Of a stretch of 64,000 bases of DNA, positions 25,796 to 33,565 are shown in pieces; within the stretch, counting starts at the first letter, position 1, and each line of letters starts with the position of its first letter. The translations under genes were made by a program, and so were the position numbers. Under the pieces are notes generated by a model, which saw only the letters and a list, made by a program, of their open reading frames with translations, did not search any database and was not told the origin of the DNA. Source of the stretch: RGIG4079 sp045596365 (GTDB taxonomy: Bacteria; Bacteroidota; Bacteroidia; Bacteroidales; Muribaculaceae); contig JAZOCE010000024.1 of assembly GCA_045596365.1 (NCBI GenBank), forward strand, positions 1 through 64,000. Direction: 5' to 3'.

Positions 25796-26347
25796 ATGGA
25801 TTTTGAATATTTAGATAATTTTGAAGAGAAGATGCAAGAGGAACTTTTGCGCCTCTGCCGCAACTATAAAATGCTTGACGACATGCTTTTATGCAACGAT
25901 GATATTGATGAGCGATGGAAAGAATTGGCGCCGGAGTATATGGTTGATGCCGTAGAGCAAATTCGCGATTATCCCACCGTTTCAGTAGCATGGGCCGCCT
26001 ATATAGGCATGGCCATAGCATGGAGCTGGGATGCTGATTGGGAGCGATACAAAGAGATGAGTTACAAATCATTATATGGACCTCAAGGCTTTGATGACAT
26101 GGATGAGCACATAGTTGGGATAATGCTCGGTGTATCACTTAACAGCGCAGAAGCTAAAGAGATTGAAGCCATAATACGCCGTTGTGGAGAAACCGCCGTT
26201 ACTCTCATCCGTCATGAACAAATTGACCCACAGACACCCATGGCATTTCATGTGTTTGCTCGCGCATGTCGCTCAATGTATCGCATAGGAGCAGCCATAG
26301 AACTGAGACGCCTCGGCTACCACTTCGAGAAAATCAACCTCAACTAA
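25796..26347 (+). CDS. Conserved-looking hypothetical protein
   Basis: 183 residues, acidic, mainly helical, without signal peptide. An N-terminal amphipathic helix ('FEEKMQEELLRLCRNYKML') is followed by Trp-rich stretches ('SVAWAAYIGMAIAWSWDADWERY') and a C-terminal helical part ending in 'RRLGYHFEKINLN'. I do not recognise a family. The start is set by the promoter at 25749-25777. It lies between katA and a flavin reductase, each with its own signals, so no clear functional link. Confidence 0.75.
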   Translation: MDFEYLDNFEEKMQEELLRLCRNYKMLDDMLLCNDDIDERWKELAPEYMVDAVEQIRDYPTVSVAWAAYIGMAIAWSWDADWERYKEMSYKSLYGPQGFDDMDEHIVGIMLGVSLNSAEAKEIEAIIRRCGETAVTLIRHEQIDPQTPMAFHVFARACRSMYRIGAAIELRRLGYHFEKINLN

Positions 26348-26394
26348 CTTAATCTATCGGCAAACTTTTATTCAAAAAGAGTAATAACTTTAGC

Positions 26395-26420
26395 ATTTCT
26401 TGCCGATAACGGCAAGAAAT
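26395..26420 (+). terminator. Terminator hairpin
   Basis: ATTTCTTGCCG (26395-26405) pairs with CGGCAAGAAAT (26410-26420) around ATAA, followed by an AT-rich ATCATTTTTA. Confidence 0.6.
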
Positions 26421-26507
26421 ATCATTTTTAGTAATTATTTCAAATGTAATACATTTCAATTTACTATATTCGTTTTTACTAATTATAATTTTTAAAGTAC
26501 ATCTACC

Positions 26508-27068
26508 ATGAGAAAAAATTTTGGAGTTAAAACTTGGCTATACCCTATGCCGGTATTTATCGTTGCAGCCTACGACAACGACGGCACCCCCAATGCCATG
26601 AACGCCGCATGGGGTGGTATATACACCGACAATATGATAGGAGTTTGCCTGTCGGAAGACCACAAAACAACACAAAACATTCTCGCTACTCGTGCATTCA
26701 CAGTGAGCATGGCAACAGCCGACCAAGTTGTGGCTTGCGACTATGTGGGAATAGTTTCAGGCAATAAAGAGCCTGACAAATTCCTCAAAGCCGGTTTTCA
26801 CGCCACAAAATCAGAATTTGTCAACGCTCCCATTATTGACGAACTACCTATGACTCTTGAATGTGAGCTTGTTTCTTATGACACCGAAACATGTTTCATG
26901 GTAGGTAAAATCGTTAATATTTCTGCCGATGAAAAAATCCTTAACGAAAACGGCAAGATTGACCTATCAAAGCTACGCCCTATCACCTACGATCCTTGCA
27001 ACCATGACTACATCGAACTCGGTGCAAAAGTCGGCAACGCCTTCTCCGACGGCAAAAGCCTAAAATAA
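26508..27068 (+). CDS. Flavin reductase / flavoredoxin-like protein
   Basis: 186 residues. FMN-binding split-barrel family: 'MPVFIVAAYDNDGTPNAMNAAWGGIY' supplies the flavin-binding strands, followed by 'AFTVSMATADQVVACDYVGIVSG' and the conserved late 'ITYDPCNHDYIELG'. Members reduce free flavin or transfer electrons as flavoredoxins. It is a single gene in the oxidative-stress neighbourhood; electron donor and acceptor are unknown. Confidence 0.85.
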   Translation: MRKNFGVKTWLYPMPVFIVAAYDNDGTPNAMNAAWGGIYTDNMIGVCLSEDHKTTQNILATRAFTVSMATADQVVACDYVGIVSGNKEPDKFLKAGFHATKSEFVNAPIIDELPMTLECELVSYDTETCFMVGKIVNISADEKILNENGKIDLSKLRPITYDPCNHDYIELGAKVGNAFSDGKSLK

Positions 27069-27440
27069 ACAGTCTCTGCCCAAATACACGAAATACCGCA
27101 TAGCGGTTACAGTATAAAAAAACACAATGACACTTCATTTTGGATCGGGGTTGTTAATTATGCGGGGGATACAATCCGCTAATAACTTTTCAGTTCTCGT
27201 TTCAGCCATTCTTTCATTACCGGATCGGGAATAGCAACTTGATGCTCACTATTTTAAACCAACAAACTAAATGTAATAAAGTTGTTAGTAACAAGTTTAT
27301 TAGTAATAAAGTTATTACATGGGGCAATTTATCATTATTCAATTAGTTATAATGGCATTTATATCTATAAAAAGCATGATTTTTAGCCCATTTTTCGTCA
27401 TGAAACATCTTCTACGTAATATATAAGCGAAATAAAAAAT
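27069..27440. other. Intergenic region with gene remnant and AT-rich palindromes
   Basis: No intact gene. On the minus strand, 27179-27250 encodes about 23 residues with a stop on each side ('IPDPVMKEWLKREL'), which looks like the C-terminal tail of a lost protein. At 27271-27320 an AT-rich element has outer repeats ATGTAATAA/TTATTACAT and an inner TTGTTA-G-TAACAA palindrome. Confidence 0.4.
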
Positions 27441-27473
27441 GAGGTGCTTCCGGCTCATCATCGGAAGCACCTC
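27441..27473 (-). terminator. Terminator of dps transcript
   Basis: GAGGTGCTTCCG and CGGAAGCACCTC form a perfect 12-bp stem with a 9-base loop. On the minus strand ATTTTTTATTTC follows. Confidence 0.75.
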
Positions 27474-27493
27474 TCGCTTTACACAATAGCTAC

Positions 27494-27586
27494 TTACTTA
27501 TTATCATCTTTCTTTGTGCGCTTTCCACAGCAACAACGACGTGGTTTTGTTTCTTTCACCTCTTTGTTTTCAACTTTCTTTTCCAT
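27494..27586 (-). CDS. Tiny basic Cys-rich protein downstream of dps
   Basis: 30 residues starting at the ATG 27584-27586, with a run of Lys/Glu (MEKKVENKEVKE), then 'PRRCCCGKR' and a Lys/Asp tail. It is too short for usual gene callers. It lies between the dps stop and the dps terminator on the same strand, so it would be co-transcribed with dps. Three consecutive Cys suggest metal binding or redox sensing, which is inference. The call rests on position, composition and a clean start and stop. Confidence 0.5.
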   Translation of the reverse strand: MEKKVENKEVKETKPRRCCCGKRTKKDDNK

Positions 27587-27619
27587 AACTCTTATTTTTA
27601 TCGTGGTTAATAATTCATT

Positions 27620-28108
27620 TTACTTGTGGCAACTTTGTGTGCTGTAAGCAACAAGCATCCACACCATTTTTTCTTGCTCAGCGAGATATCCGGTCATCAA
27701 GTCAGCTGTTACATCGTCGCCTGCCTCTGATGCAAGGGCGAGCAAACGACGTTCTTGACCAATGAGATATTTATAGGCATCAAGCACATGTTCAACTGCT
27801 TCATGTCCGCATTTCACGCCCGATGTTTCTTTAATCTTAGCTATTTTGAGATATTCGCTAAAACGATTTTCAGGTGTTCCACCAAGCATGAGTATGCGTT
27901 CAGCAACTTCATCTACTTTTGCAGCTACATCGTCATACATGCTTTCAAATTTTTCGTGTAGCACAAAGAATCCATGTCCTTTCACGTTCCAGTGGAAATC
28001 GCGAAGATTGGTATAATGAACTTGTAGGTCGGCAAGGAGTTGTTGCAATGCGTTGACTACGTTAGAAACATTTTTTTCGTCTAAATGAAGGAAATCTAAA
28101 GTTTTCAT
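27620..28108 (-). CDS. dps: Dps-like ferritin
   Basis: 162 residues. Dps proteins form 12-mers that oxidise Fe(II) with H2O2 and store iron, protecting DNA. The inter-subunit ferroxidase site is visible in 'RDFHWNVKGHGFFVLHEKFESMYDD', with the paired His and the Asp/Glu ligands. No long basic N-terminal DNA-binding tail is present. It is transcribed divergently from oxyR, which is expected to control it. Confidence 0.93.
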   Translation of the reverse strand: MKTLDFLHLDEKNVSNVVNALQQLLADLQVHYTNLRDFHWNVKGHGFFVLHEKFESMYDDVAAKVDEVAERILMLGGTPENRFSEYLKIAKIKETSGVKCGHEAVEHVLDAYKYLIGQERRLLALASEAGDDVTADLMTGYLAEQEKMVWMLVAYSTQSCHK

Positions 28109-28167
28109 AATTTAATTTTATTGAGTTAGAGAGTTAATAATTTTTTCGTTTTGATTTGTTTTTGATG

Positions 28168-28175
28168 CAAAGTTA
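28168..28175 (-). promoter_or_regulatory. -7 box of dps
   Basis: The minus strand reads TAACTTTG followed by C, matching TAnnTTTG. It lies 36 bases from the oxyR -7 box, so one OxyR site between them could serve both genes. Confidence 0.55.
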
Positions 28176-28189
28176 ATAGCGAAATAAGT

Positions 28190-28218
28190 GTTTGTCAAAC
28201 TGAAAATTTCTATCTTTG
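28190..28218 (+). promoter_or_regulatory. Promoter of oxyR
   Basis: TTTG near 28191 and TATCTTTG at 28211-28218 form a -33/-7 pair with about 19 bases between them. Confidence 0.55.
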
Positions 28219-28260
28219 CATAGATAAAATTTATAACTCACCTCTGACTTATTTTTCATA

Positions 28261-29187
28261 ATGACTTTACAACAATTTGAATACATCATCGCAGTTGACC
28301 GATTAAAGAGTTTCACAAAGGCAGCCGAGCATTGCCGAGTTACTCAACCCACATTGAGTGCCATGATACAAAAGCTCGAAGAGGAACTTGACACTCGCAT
28401 CTTTGACCGCACTCAGCAACCTGTGCGTCCCACTCCTGTCGGAACTCTGATTATAAAACAAGCACACGAGGTGTTAGTTCAAGCCAATCATATAAAAAAT
28501 CTTATCGCCGAAGAAAAAAACTCTTTTACCGGAGTGTTCCGATTGGGTATTCTTCCCACCATTGCACCTTATCTATTACCTCGGTTTGTGGCACAGTTGA
28601 TGAAAAAATATCCTCAACTCGACTTGCGCATGTCAGAAATGAAAACAAGCGAGATTAAGCAAGCATTATTGACCGGCGATATTGATGCCGGAATATTGGC
28701 TAATCTTGATGGGCTTGAAGAATATAAAATGACAAGTCTTTTTTATGAGAAATTTTATGCCTATGTCTCACGCGAGAGCGAATTGTCAAAGAACAGCGTC
28801 GTGCGCACAGCCGACCTTGCCAATGAGCAATTGTGGCTTCTCGACGAAGGCCACTGTTTCAGAGATCAGATGGTGAGATTTTGCCAATTCAAATCGGCAC
28901 AAGCAAGCCAACTTGCCTACAACCTTGGTAGCCTTGAAACATTCATGCGCATGGTAGAGAGTGGCAAAGGAGTTACTTTTATCCCCGAACTTGCGGTACT
29001 GCAATTGAGCGACTGCCAAAAGGAACTTGCACGCGAATTTGCGATACCAAAACCCACACGACACATTGTCATGCTTACAAACAAAAACTATATACGCCAA
29101 ACCTTAATCGAGGGAATTGCCAATGAAATAAAATCATCCGTTCCTCGCGAAATGCTCTCATTAAAAGCAACTCAGATAGCTATATAG
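28261..29187 (+). CDS. oxyR: Hydrogen-peroxide-responsive LysR-type regulator OxyR
   Basis: 308 residues. The N-terminal winged helix-turn-helix (about 1-60, 'SFTKAAEHCRVTQPTLSAMIQKLEEEL') is followed by a LysR substrate domain. The peroxide-sensing cysteines are plausible in 'LDEGHCFRDQM' (near 200) and 'LSDCQKEL' (near 257). It is placed between dps and ahpCF, the classical OxyR targets in Bacteroides. OxyR activates peroxide-defence genes when the two Cys form a disulphide. Confidence 0.9.
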   Translation: MTLQQFEYIIAVDRLKSFTKAAEHCRVTQPTLSAMIQKLEEELDTRIFDRTQQPVRPTPVGTLIIKQAHEVLVQANHIKNLIAEEKNSFTGVFRLGILPTIAPYLLPRFVAQLMKKYPQLDLRMSEMKTSEIKQALLTGDIDAGILANLDGLEEYKMTSLFYEKFYAYVSRESELSKNSVVRTADLANEQLWLLDEGHCFRDQMVRFCQFKSAQASQLAYNLGSLETFMRMVESGKGVTFIPELAVLQLSDCQKELAREFAIPKPTRHIVMLTNKNYIRQTLIEGIANEIKSSVPREMLSLKATQIAI

Positions 29188-29198
29188 AAACCATCTAT
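29184..29198 (+). promoter_or_regulatory. Possible OxyR half-site upstream of ahpC
   Basis: ATAG-N7-CTAT, the half-site of the E. coli OxyR motif, occurs exactly once here, overlapping the oxyR stop codon and about 55 bases before the ahpC -7 box. The second half that should follow after 7 bases is degenerate. E. coli spacing may not apply in Bacteroidales. Confidence 0.3.
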
Positions 29199-29252
29199 CG
29201 GTCCATAAATCCTTTCAATAGGAAATTTTGTTATTAATATCGTCAACTGCTA

Positions 29253-29260
29253 TACATTTG
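29253..29260 (+). promoter_or_regulatory. -7 box of ahpCF
   Basis: TACATTTG followed by C matches TAnnTTTG, 44 bases before the ahpC ATG. Confidence 0.5.
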
Positions 29261-29304
29261 CATTGACAAAACAAAATTTCTAACTTTTAAAACATATAAG
29301 GATT

Positions 29305-29871
29305 ATGACACCAATTATCAATTCTCAGCTACCTGAATTTAAAGTTCAAGCATTTCATAACGGTCAATTCAAAACCGTAACAAGCGATGATGTAAAAGGC
29401 AAATGGGCTATTTTCTTTTTCTATCCTGCCGACTTTACATTTGTGTGCCCGACAGAACTCGTTGACGTTGCTGAAAAATATGAAAAGCTTCAAGCAATGG
29501 GTGTAGAGGTATATTCAGTGAGCACCGATTCTCACTTTGTACACAAAGCATGGCACGACACATCTGACAGCATCAAGAAAATCCAATACCCAATGCTTGC
29601 CGACCCTACAGGGGCTTTGAGTCGCGCATTTGGAGTGATGATTGAAGAAGATGGCATGGCTTATCGTGGCACATTTGTTGTAAACCCTGAAGGGCTCATC
29701 AAGATTGCTGAAATCCATGACAATAACATCGGTCGCAATGCCGACGAACTATTGCGCAAGGTGGAAGCGGCTCAATTTGTTGCCACTCACAAAGGTGAAG
29801 TGTGCCCTGCTAAGTGGAAACAAGGTGCCGAAACGCTCAAACCAAGCATCGACCTTGTAGGTAAAATCTAA
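29305..29871 (+). CDS. ahpC: Alkyl hydroperoxide reductase, peroxiredoxin subunit
   Basis: 188 residues. Typical 2-Cys peroxiredoxin reducing H2O2 and organic peroxides. Peroxidatic Cys48 lies in 'DFTFVCPTEL' and the resolving Cys near 168 in 'GEVCPAKW', with the conserved Arg later. ahpF follows after 27 bases and supplies the reductase, so the pair is an operon. Confidence 0.96.
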   Translation: MTPIINSQLPEFKVQAFHNGQFKTVTSDDVKGKWAIFFFYPADFTFVCPTELVDVAEKYEKLQAMGVEVYSVSTDSHFVHKAWHDTSDSIKKIQYPMLADPTGALSRAFGVMIEEDGMAYRGTFVVNPEGLIKIAEIHDNNIGRNADELLRKVEAAQFVATHKGEVCPAKWKQGAETLKPSIDLVGKI

Positions 29872-29898
29872 TTTCAACAAAAAAACACTATTCGGCGT

Positions 29899-31452
29899 AT
29901 GTTAGACATCAATATCATAGAGCAGGTAAAGGGTATTTTCAGTAATTTAGAGAATAACTATACATTTTCGATAACATATTTCCCCAATCGAGCAGAAGCA
30001 ACACAGCTAATCGAATTTGTCAATGATTTCGCAAGTTGTTCCGATAAATTTTCTGTAAAAACTACTGAAAGCACACACAATTCTCTCGAGTTTAGCATCG
30101 AGCAAAATGACATAAATACAGGAATAAAATTTAGAGGAATACCTAATGGTCATGAATTTACATCATTACTGCTTGCAATATTGAATGCCGACGGCAAAGG
30201 AAAAAATCTTCCCGATCAATCTATCATACGCCGAATTCAAGCATTGGCAGGTGAGATACACTTGCAGACCTATGTGTCTCTCACCTGTACCAACTGCCCC
30301 GACATCGTTCAGTCGCTCAACATCATGGCATTGTTCAATACTTGCATCAACCATGAAATGATTGATGGGGCGTTGTTCCAAAATGAGGTAACCGAGCGCA
30401 ATATCCAGGCTGTACCTACGGTTTATGCCAACGGAAAACTCCTTCACGTGGGGCGTGGCTCTTTGGGAGAACTTCTGCAAGAGCTTGAAGATATGTTTGG
30501 CTCCAATCCACAAAACGACATTGAGGTAGTAGTCAAAGACTATGATGTTGTTGTCGTGGGAGGAGGTCCTGCCGGAGCCTCATCAGCAATCTATTCAGCT
30601 CGCAAAGGTTTAAAAGTAGCCGTTGTTGCTGAACGCATTGGCGGACAAGTGAAAGAGACCACAGGAATTGAAAACCTCATTTCGGTACCTCACACCACAG
30701 GTACCCAATTGGCAACGGATCTAATGACTCACCTCAATAAATATCCTATTGATATTTATGAAAATCGCCGAGTTGTTTCAGCTCAACTCGTCGGAGCACA
30801 AAAGGTAGTGGTAACAAATGCATGTGAAGAATTCCGCGCACCGGCAGTAATAATTGCCACAGGAGCAAGTTGGCGACGCCTTAATATTCCCGGTGAAAAA
30901 GAATACATTGGTCGCGGAGTGGCATTTTGTCCTCATTGCGATGGTCCATTTTATGCAGGGAAAAAAGTAGCTGTAATAGGTGGCGGAAACTCCGGTATTG
31001 AAGCGGCGATCGACCTTGCAGGAATTTGCCAACATGTAACAGTACTTGAATTTGCCGATACATTAAAAGCCGATAGAGTCTTACAAGATAAAGCACGTAG
31101 CCTCGACAACGTCGAGATATTTACATCAGTACAAACTACTGAAGTCATCGGCAACGGCTCAAAAGTAACAGGATTAAAGATCAAGGACCGCGCAACAGGC
31201 AATGAGCGTATGGTTGAACTTGATGGAGTGTTTGTTCAAATAGGTCTAATGGCTAATAGCAACCCATTTAATGAACAATTAGCGACATCGACAATAGGCG
31301 AAATCAAGATTGACGAGCATTGTCGTACATCACTCCCCGGAGTATATGCCACCGGCGATGTATCGACCGTACCTTATAAGCAAATCGTCATCGCCATGGG
31401 CGAAGGAGCCAAAGCCGCCCTCTCAGCCTTTGACGACCGCCTCCGCAACTAA
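29899..31452 (+). CDS. ahpF: Alkyl hydroperoxide reductase, NADH-dependent flavoprotein subunit
   Basis: 517 residues, the normal AhpF length. The tandem thioredoxin-fold N-terminal domain (about 1-200) has a CxxC in 'LTCTNCPDIV'. The FAD/NADH domains show 'VVVVGGGPAGASSAIYSARKG', the redox 'FCPHCDGPFYAGKKVAVIGGGNSG' CxxC and NADH loop, and a final 'GVYATGDVSTVPYKQ'. It re-reduces AhpC with NADH. Confidence 0.96.
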   Translation: MLDINIIEQVKGIFSNLENNYTFSITYFPNRAEATQLIEFVNDFASCSDKFSVKTTESTHNSLEFSIEQNDINTGIKFRGIPNGHEFTSLLLAILNADGKGKNLPDQSIIRRIQALAGEIHLQTYVSLTCTNCPDIVQSLNIMALFNTCINHEMIDGALFQNEVTERNIQAVPTVYANGKLLHVGRGSLGELLQELEDMFGSNPQNDIEVVVKDYDVVVVGGGPAGASSAIYSARKGLKVAVVAERIGGQVKETTGIENLISVPHTTGTQLATDLMTHLNKYPIDIYENRRVVSAQLVGAQKVVVTNACEEFRAPAVIIATGASWRRLNIPGEKEYIGRGVAFCPHCDGPFYAGKKVAVIGGGNSGIEAAIDLAGICQHVTVLEFADTLKADRVLQDKARSLDNVEIFTSVQTTEVIGNGSKVTGLKIKDRATGNERMVELDGVFVQIGLMANSNPFNEQLATSTIGEIKIDEHCRTSLPGVYATGDVSTVPYKQIVIAMGEGAKAALSAFDDRLRN

Positions 31453-31612
31453 CCAAAGGAGAAAGGCAAAAGGAGAGAGGAGAGAGAACGATGGGAATTT
31501 CCACTTTCTCTTTTTTCTTTATCATCTCCCATTTCTCATCTCTCATTTATGAAAGTGTGATAATACTAATAAATATACAAATATTGATTTTACTATTACG
31601 TTCATTTTATGC
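31453..31612. other. Short intergenic region with purine-rich and pyrimidine-rich tracts
   Basis: A GA-rich run (31456-31492) is followed by a CT-rich run (31501-31549), which together can form an imperfect inverted repeat. No gene or clear promoter is seen; it could act as the ahpF terminator. Confidence 0.3.
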
Positions 31613-31640
31613 GAAAAGGCTGTCAATTGACAGCCTTTTC
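31613..31640 (-). terminator. Palindromic terminator of PEGA lipoprotein gene
   Basis: A 28-base perfect palindrome (GAAAAGGCTGTCAA and its complement) lies just downstream of the stop on the minus strand, with AT-rich flanks. Confidence 0.6.
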
Positions 31641-31658
31641 ACATATTTTAAATAAAAG

Positions 31659-32534
31659 CTACTCCGTATCTTTTTTTACCAAGTCAAAGAAACTGCTAAT
31701 TTCTTGTTGATCTATTGCTTGTCTGACATTGAAACGTTTTACTTGATCCATGTATCCAGGGCGAGTTAATTTGATTTCAATTTGAACATCTCTAGAGTTT
31801 TCATATGTAAGTCCTAATATATTGAATGAGCGCGTATCTTCATATGGAGTTGTTCCTAAATATAGTTCATTAGTGTTTTTTACTATTGATGGAATGCTTG
31901 AAACCACTCTCCAGAATACTCTTGCTCCTCGTGGCTCAGACTCAAAGAACCAACGAATTATGGTTCGTTCTAATGCAGTACCGCCTGGTTTGTCACGTGA
32001 TACCATGTTATTGGCTTCACCTTCCACTATAGTAGGGTCTTTTTCGTATGCCGAATTATTGGCTTTCTTTTGTAATGCAACAGTAAAGGTTGGTGGATAT
32101 TCTATGCCGACAAAACTTTCTGCAAAATTTTCCGATTTAGAAATATTAGGATATAATGACGCATTTTTGATTTCATATCCATCTTTAATGAAAGTAAATT
32201 TATAGCTTAATACTTCTCTTAACTGATTTATTAATTGATTGCTATCTTTTATGTTGGAAGTAGTTGACACCAAAATCTGTTCTATAGATTTCATATCTTT
32301 TAAATTTAGCACACCATAGTAATCATTTAGAGCAAATTGACATGGTGTAACACCTATTGTTTTTCCGTCTAAAATAACTGTTGCACCTTCGGGTTCGCTG
32401 TTGATAGTAATATAAGTTCCCGAAATTTGAGTATTAAACTTCGATGTTTTTGTTGAAAAACAGGAAGATAAACACATTGCACATAATAATAATGAAATAA
32501 TTGTGCCATTTTTTTTGAAAATAAAACTTTTCAT
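31659..32534 (-). CDS. PEGA-domain lipoprotein
   Basis: 291 residues. The lipoprotein signal peptide ends in 'LSSC' (Cys25). A PEGA domain follows ('YITINSEPEGATVILDGKTIGVTPCQFAL', about 40-70), a cell-surface or periplasmic beta-sandwich often linked to S-layer or polysaccharide contexts. A second, PEGA-like stretch ('FFESEPRGARVFWRVVSS', near 195-210, with 'YLGTTPYED') suggests a duplicated module. It lies downstream of the structured RNA region 32600-32851 on the same strand and could be expressed from that promoter. Precise role unknown. Confidence 0.8.
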   Translation of the reverse strand: MKSFIFKKNGTIISLLLCAMCLSSCFSTKTSKFNTQISGTYITINSEPEGATVILDGKTIGVTPCQFALNDYYGVLNLKDMKSIEQILVSTTSNIKDSNQLINQLREVLSYKFTFIKDGYEIKNASLYPNISKSENFAESFVGIEYPPTFTVALQKKANNSAYEKDPTIVEGEANNMVSRDKPGGTALERTIIRWFFESEPRGARVFWRVVSSIPSIVKNTNELYLGTTPYEDTRSFNILGLTYENSRDVQIEIKLTRPGYMDQVKRFNVRQAIDQQEISSFFDLVKKDTE

Positions 32535-32599
32535 AATACGACTATTTTTTTGCCGCTTGGTCCCCGAATTTGGCGATTAACATTAGGTTATAAAATGCG

Positions 32600-32851
32600 A
32601 AACGTGGGACTTGTTCAGTTTATCATCAAAGAGGTATCGCCAAACACCCACGTAGAAATAAACAGCCCACCCCACGCCATACCCATATATATATATCACC
32701 CCGCCTATGGGGTGGATATAGGCACGCATGAGCGTTTATTGACTGCTCTCTCCTTCTACGTTTGAAACTGGCGATTTCCTTTGATCGGATAAAGCAAAAA
32801 ACGCTTCACAATATGTTCTCTTGCGCAACTAACTCTTTATCTCGCACAAGA
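32600..32851 (-). ncRNA. Structured RNA candidate with a 6S-like long hairpin
   Basis: The minus strand has a promoter box at 32858-32865, a short hairpin (32820-32850) and then a long rod. Its paired blocks are TTTATC..ATCAAAG (32778-32793 with 32619-32634), ATCGCCA (32769-32775 with 32636-32642), CAAA-CGTAGAA (32754-32764 with 32641-32657) and AATAAAC (32734-32740 with 32657-32663). An apical CACCCC/GGGGTG hairpin closes it (32697-32714). A one-sided 13-base bulge (32741-32753) interrupts the rod, recalling the open-promoter mimic of 6S RNA. No credible ORF. It may instead be the long leader of the PEGA gene. Confidence 0.5.
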
Positions 32852-32857
32852 TTGTTA

Positions 32858-32865
32858 CAAAAGTA
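32858..32865 (-). promoter_or_regulatory. -7 box of the structured RNA
   Basis: The minus strand reads TACTTTTG, matching TAnnTTTG, pointing toward the structured RNA and the PEGA gene. Confidence 0.5.
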
Positions 32866-33154
32866 CTAATTTTTTTACACATTACAATAACTATCTCCCC
32901 ATTTTTCAATTCGCAATACCTCTCAACTTTCAATTTTCCTACCACCTCGGCACTTCGTGCCACAATGTTACGGTGAGTCTCGCAATCGGGCACCGGCAAG
33001 CCTACAAGCCCTGCTCGCTCACTCGTGAGCTCTGCGAGGTTCTCCTATTCCAGGAGGAGAACTGGTCACTACATCTAATTGATTCTTGAATTCCGCTGAT
33101 TGTTGTGGGATTGTCAATATTTTTGCCTACATTTGCTTAAATTGATTTTATGCT
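32866..33154. other. Intergenic region with GC-rich hairpins
   Basis: No gene. A cluster of hairpins stands out: GGCAC-TTC-GTGCC (32949-32961), GCTCAC-TC-GTGAGC (33017-33030) and GTTCTCCT/AGGAGAAC (33039-33062). They are GC-richer than their surroundings and may belong to a further structured RNA or a short dispersed repeat. Confidence 0.35.
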
Positions 33155-33553
33155 ATGGCTGGAAAACAGGAATATAAGAAGCAGAATGAGGAGTTTTTGG
33201 CTGAAGTGGCTAAACGTGAAGGGATAAAAATGCTCTCGCAAGGAATTCTTTGTGAGGTACTGAAATCTGGCGAGGGAGCAATGCCCAAAATGCAAAATAT
33301 CGTGAGTGTATATTATAAAGGCTCGCTCATCAATGGTCGCACATTTGACGACAATACAGCACAAGGCTATCCCGATGCATTTAGATTAAGCGAACTGATT
33401 AAAGGTTGGCAAATTGCGCTCACCCAGATGCATGTTGGAGACAAGTGGCGCATATACATTCCCTCAGAACTCGGCTACGGCTCACGTGGCACCGATGGAA
33501 TACCTAAGAACTCAACTCTCATCTTCGAGATCGAACTCGTATCTGTTGCCTAA
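33155..33553 (+). CDS. FKBP-type peptidyl-prolyl cis-trans isomerase
   Basis: 132 residues without a signal peptide, so cytosolic. A short charged N-terminal helix (1-30) precedes one FKBP domain with 'VSVYYKGSLINGRTFDDN', 'LIKGWQIALTQMHVGDKWRIYIPSELGYGSRG' and 'IPKNSTLIFEIELVSV', covering the proline-binding pocket. It catalyses proline isomerisation in protein folding. It is followed after 12 bases by the LOG-family gene. Confidence 0.92.
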   Translation: MAGKQEYKKQNEEFLAEVAKREGIKMLSQGILCEVLKSGEGAMPKMQNIVSVYYKGSLINGRTFDDNTAQGYPDAFRLSELIKGWQIALTQMHVGDKWRIYIPSELGYGSRGTDGIPKNSTLIFEIELVSVA

Positions 33554-33565
33554 CATCTCCTCCCT

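Noticed and set aside
27444..27647. 67-codon plus-strand ORF
   Set aside because: Runs through the dps terminator and antisense to the small Cys-rich gene; no promoter.
28176..28213. Full OxyR tetrad between dps and oxyR
   Set aside because: Outer ATAG and CTAT are present but off by one base from the motif spacing, and the inner elements do not match.
32550..32765. 71-codon plus-strand ORF
   Set aside because: Lies entirely within the rod-shaped RNA on the opposite strand; low-complexity 'IPIYIYHPAYG' arises from the repeats.
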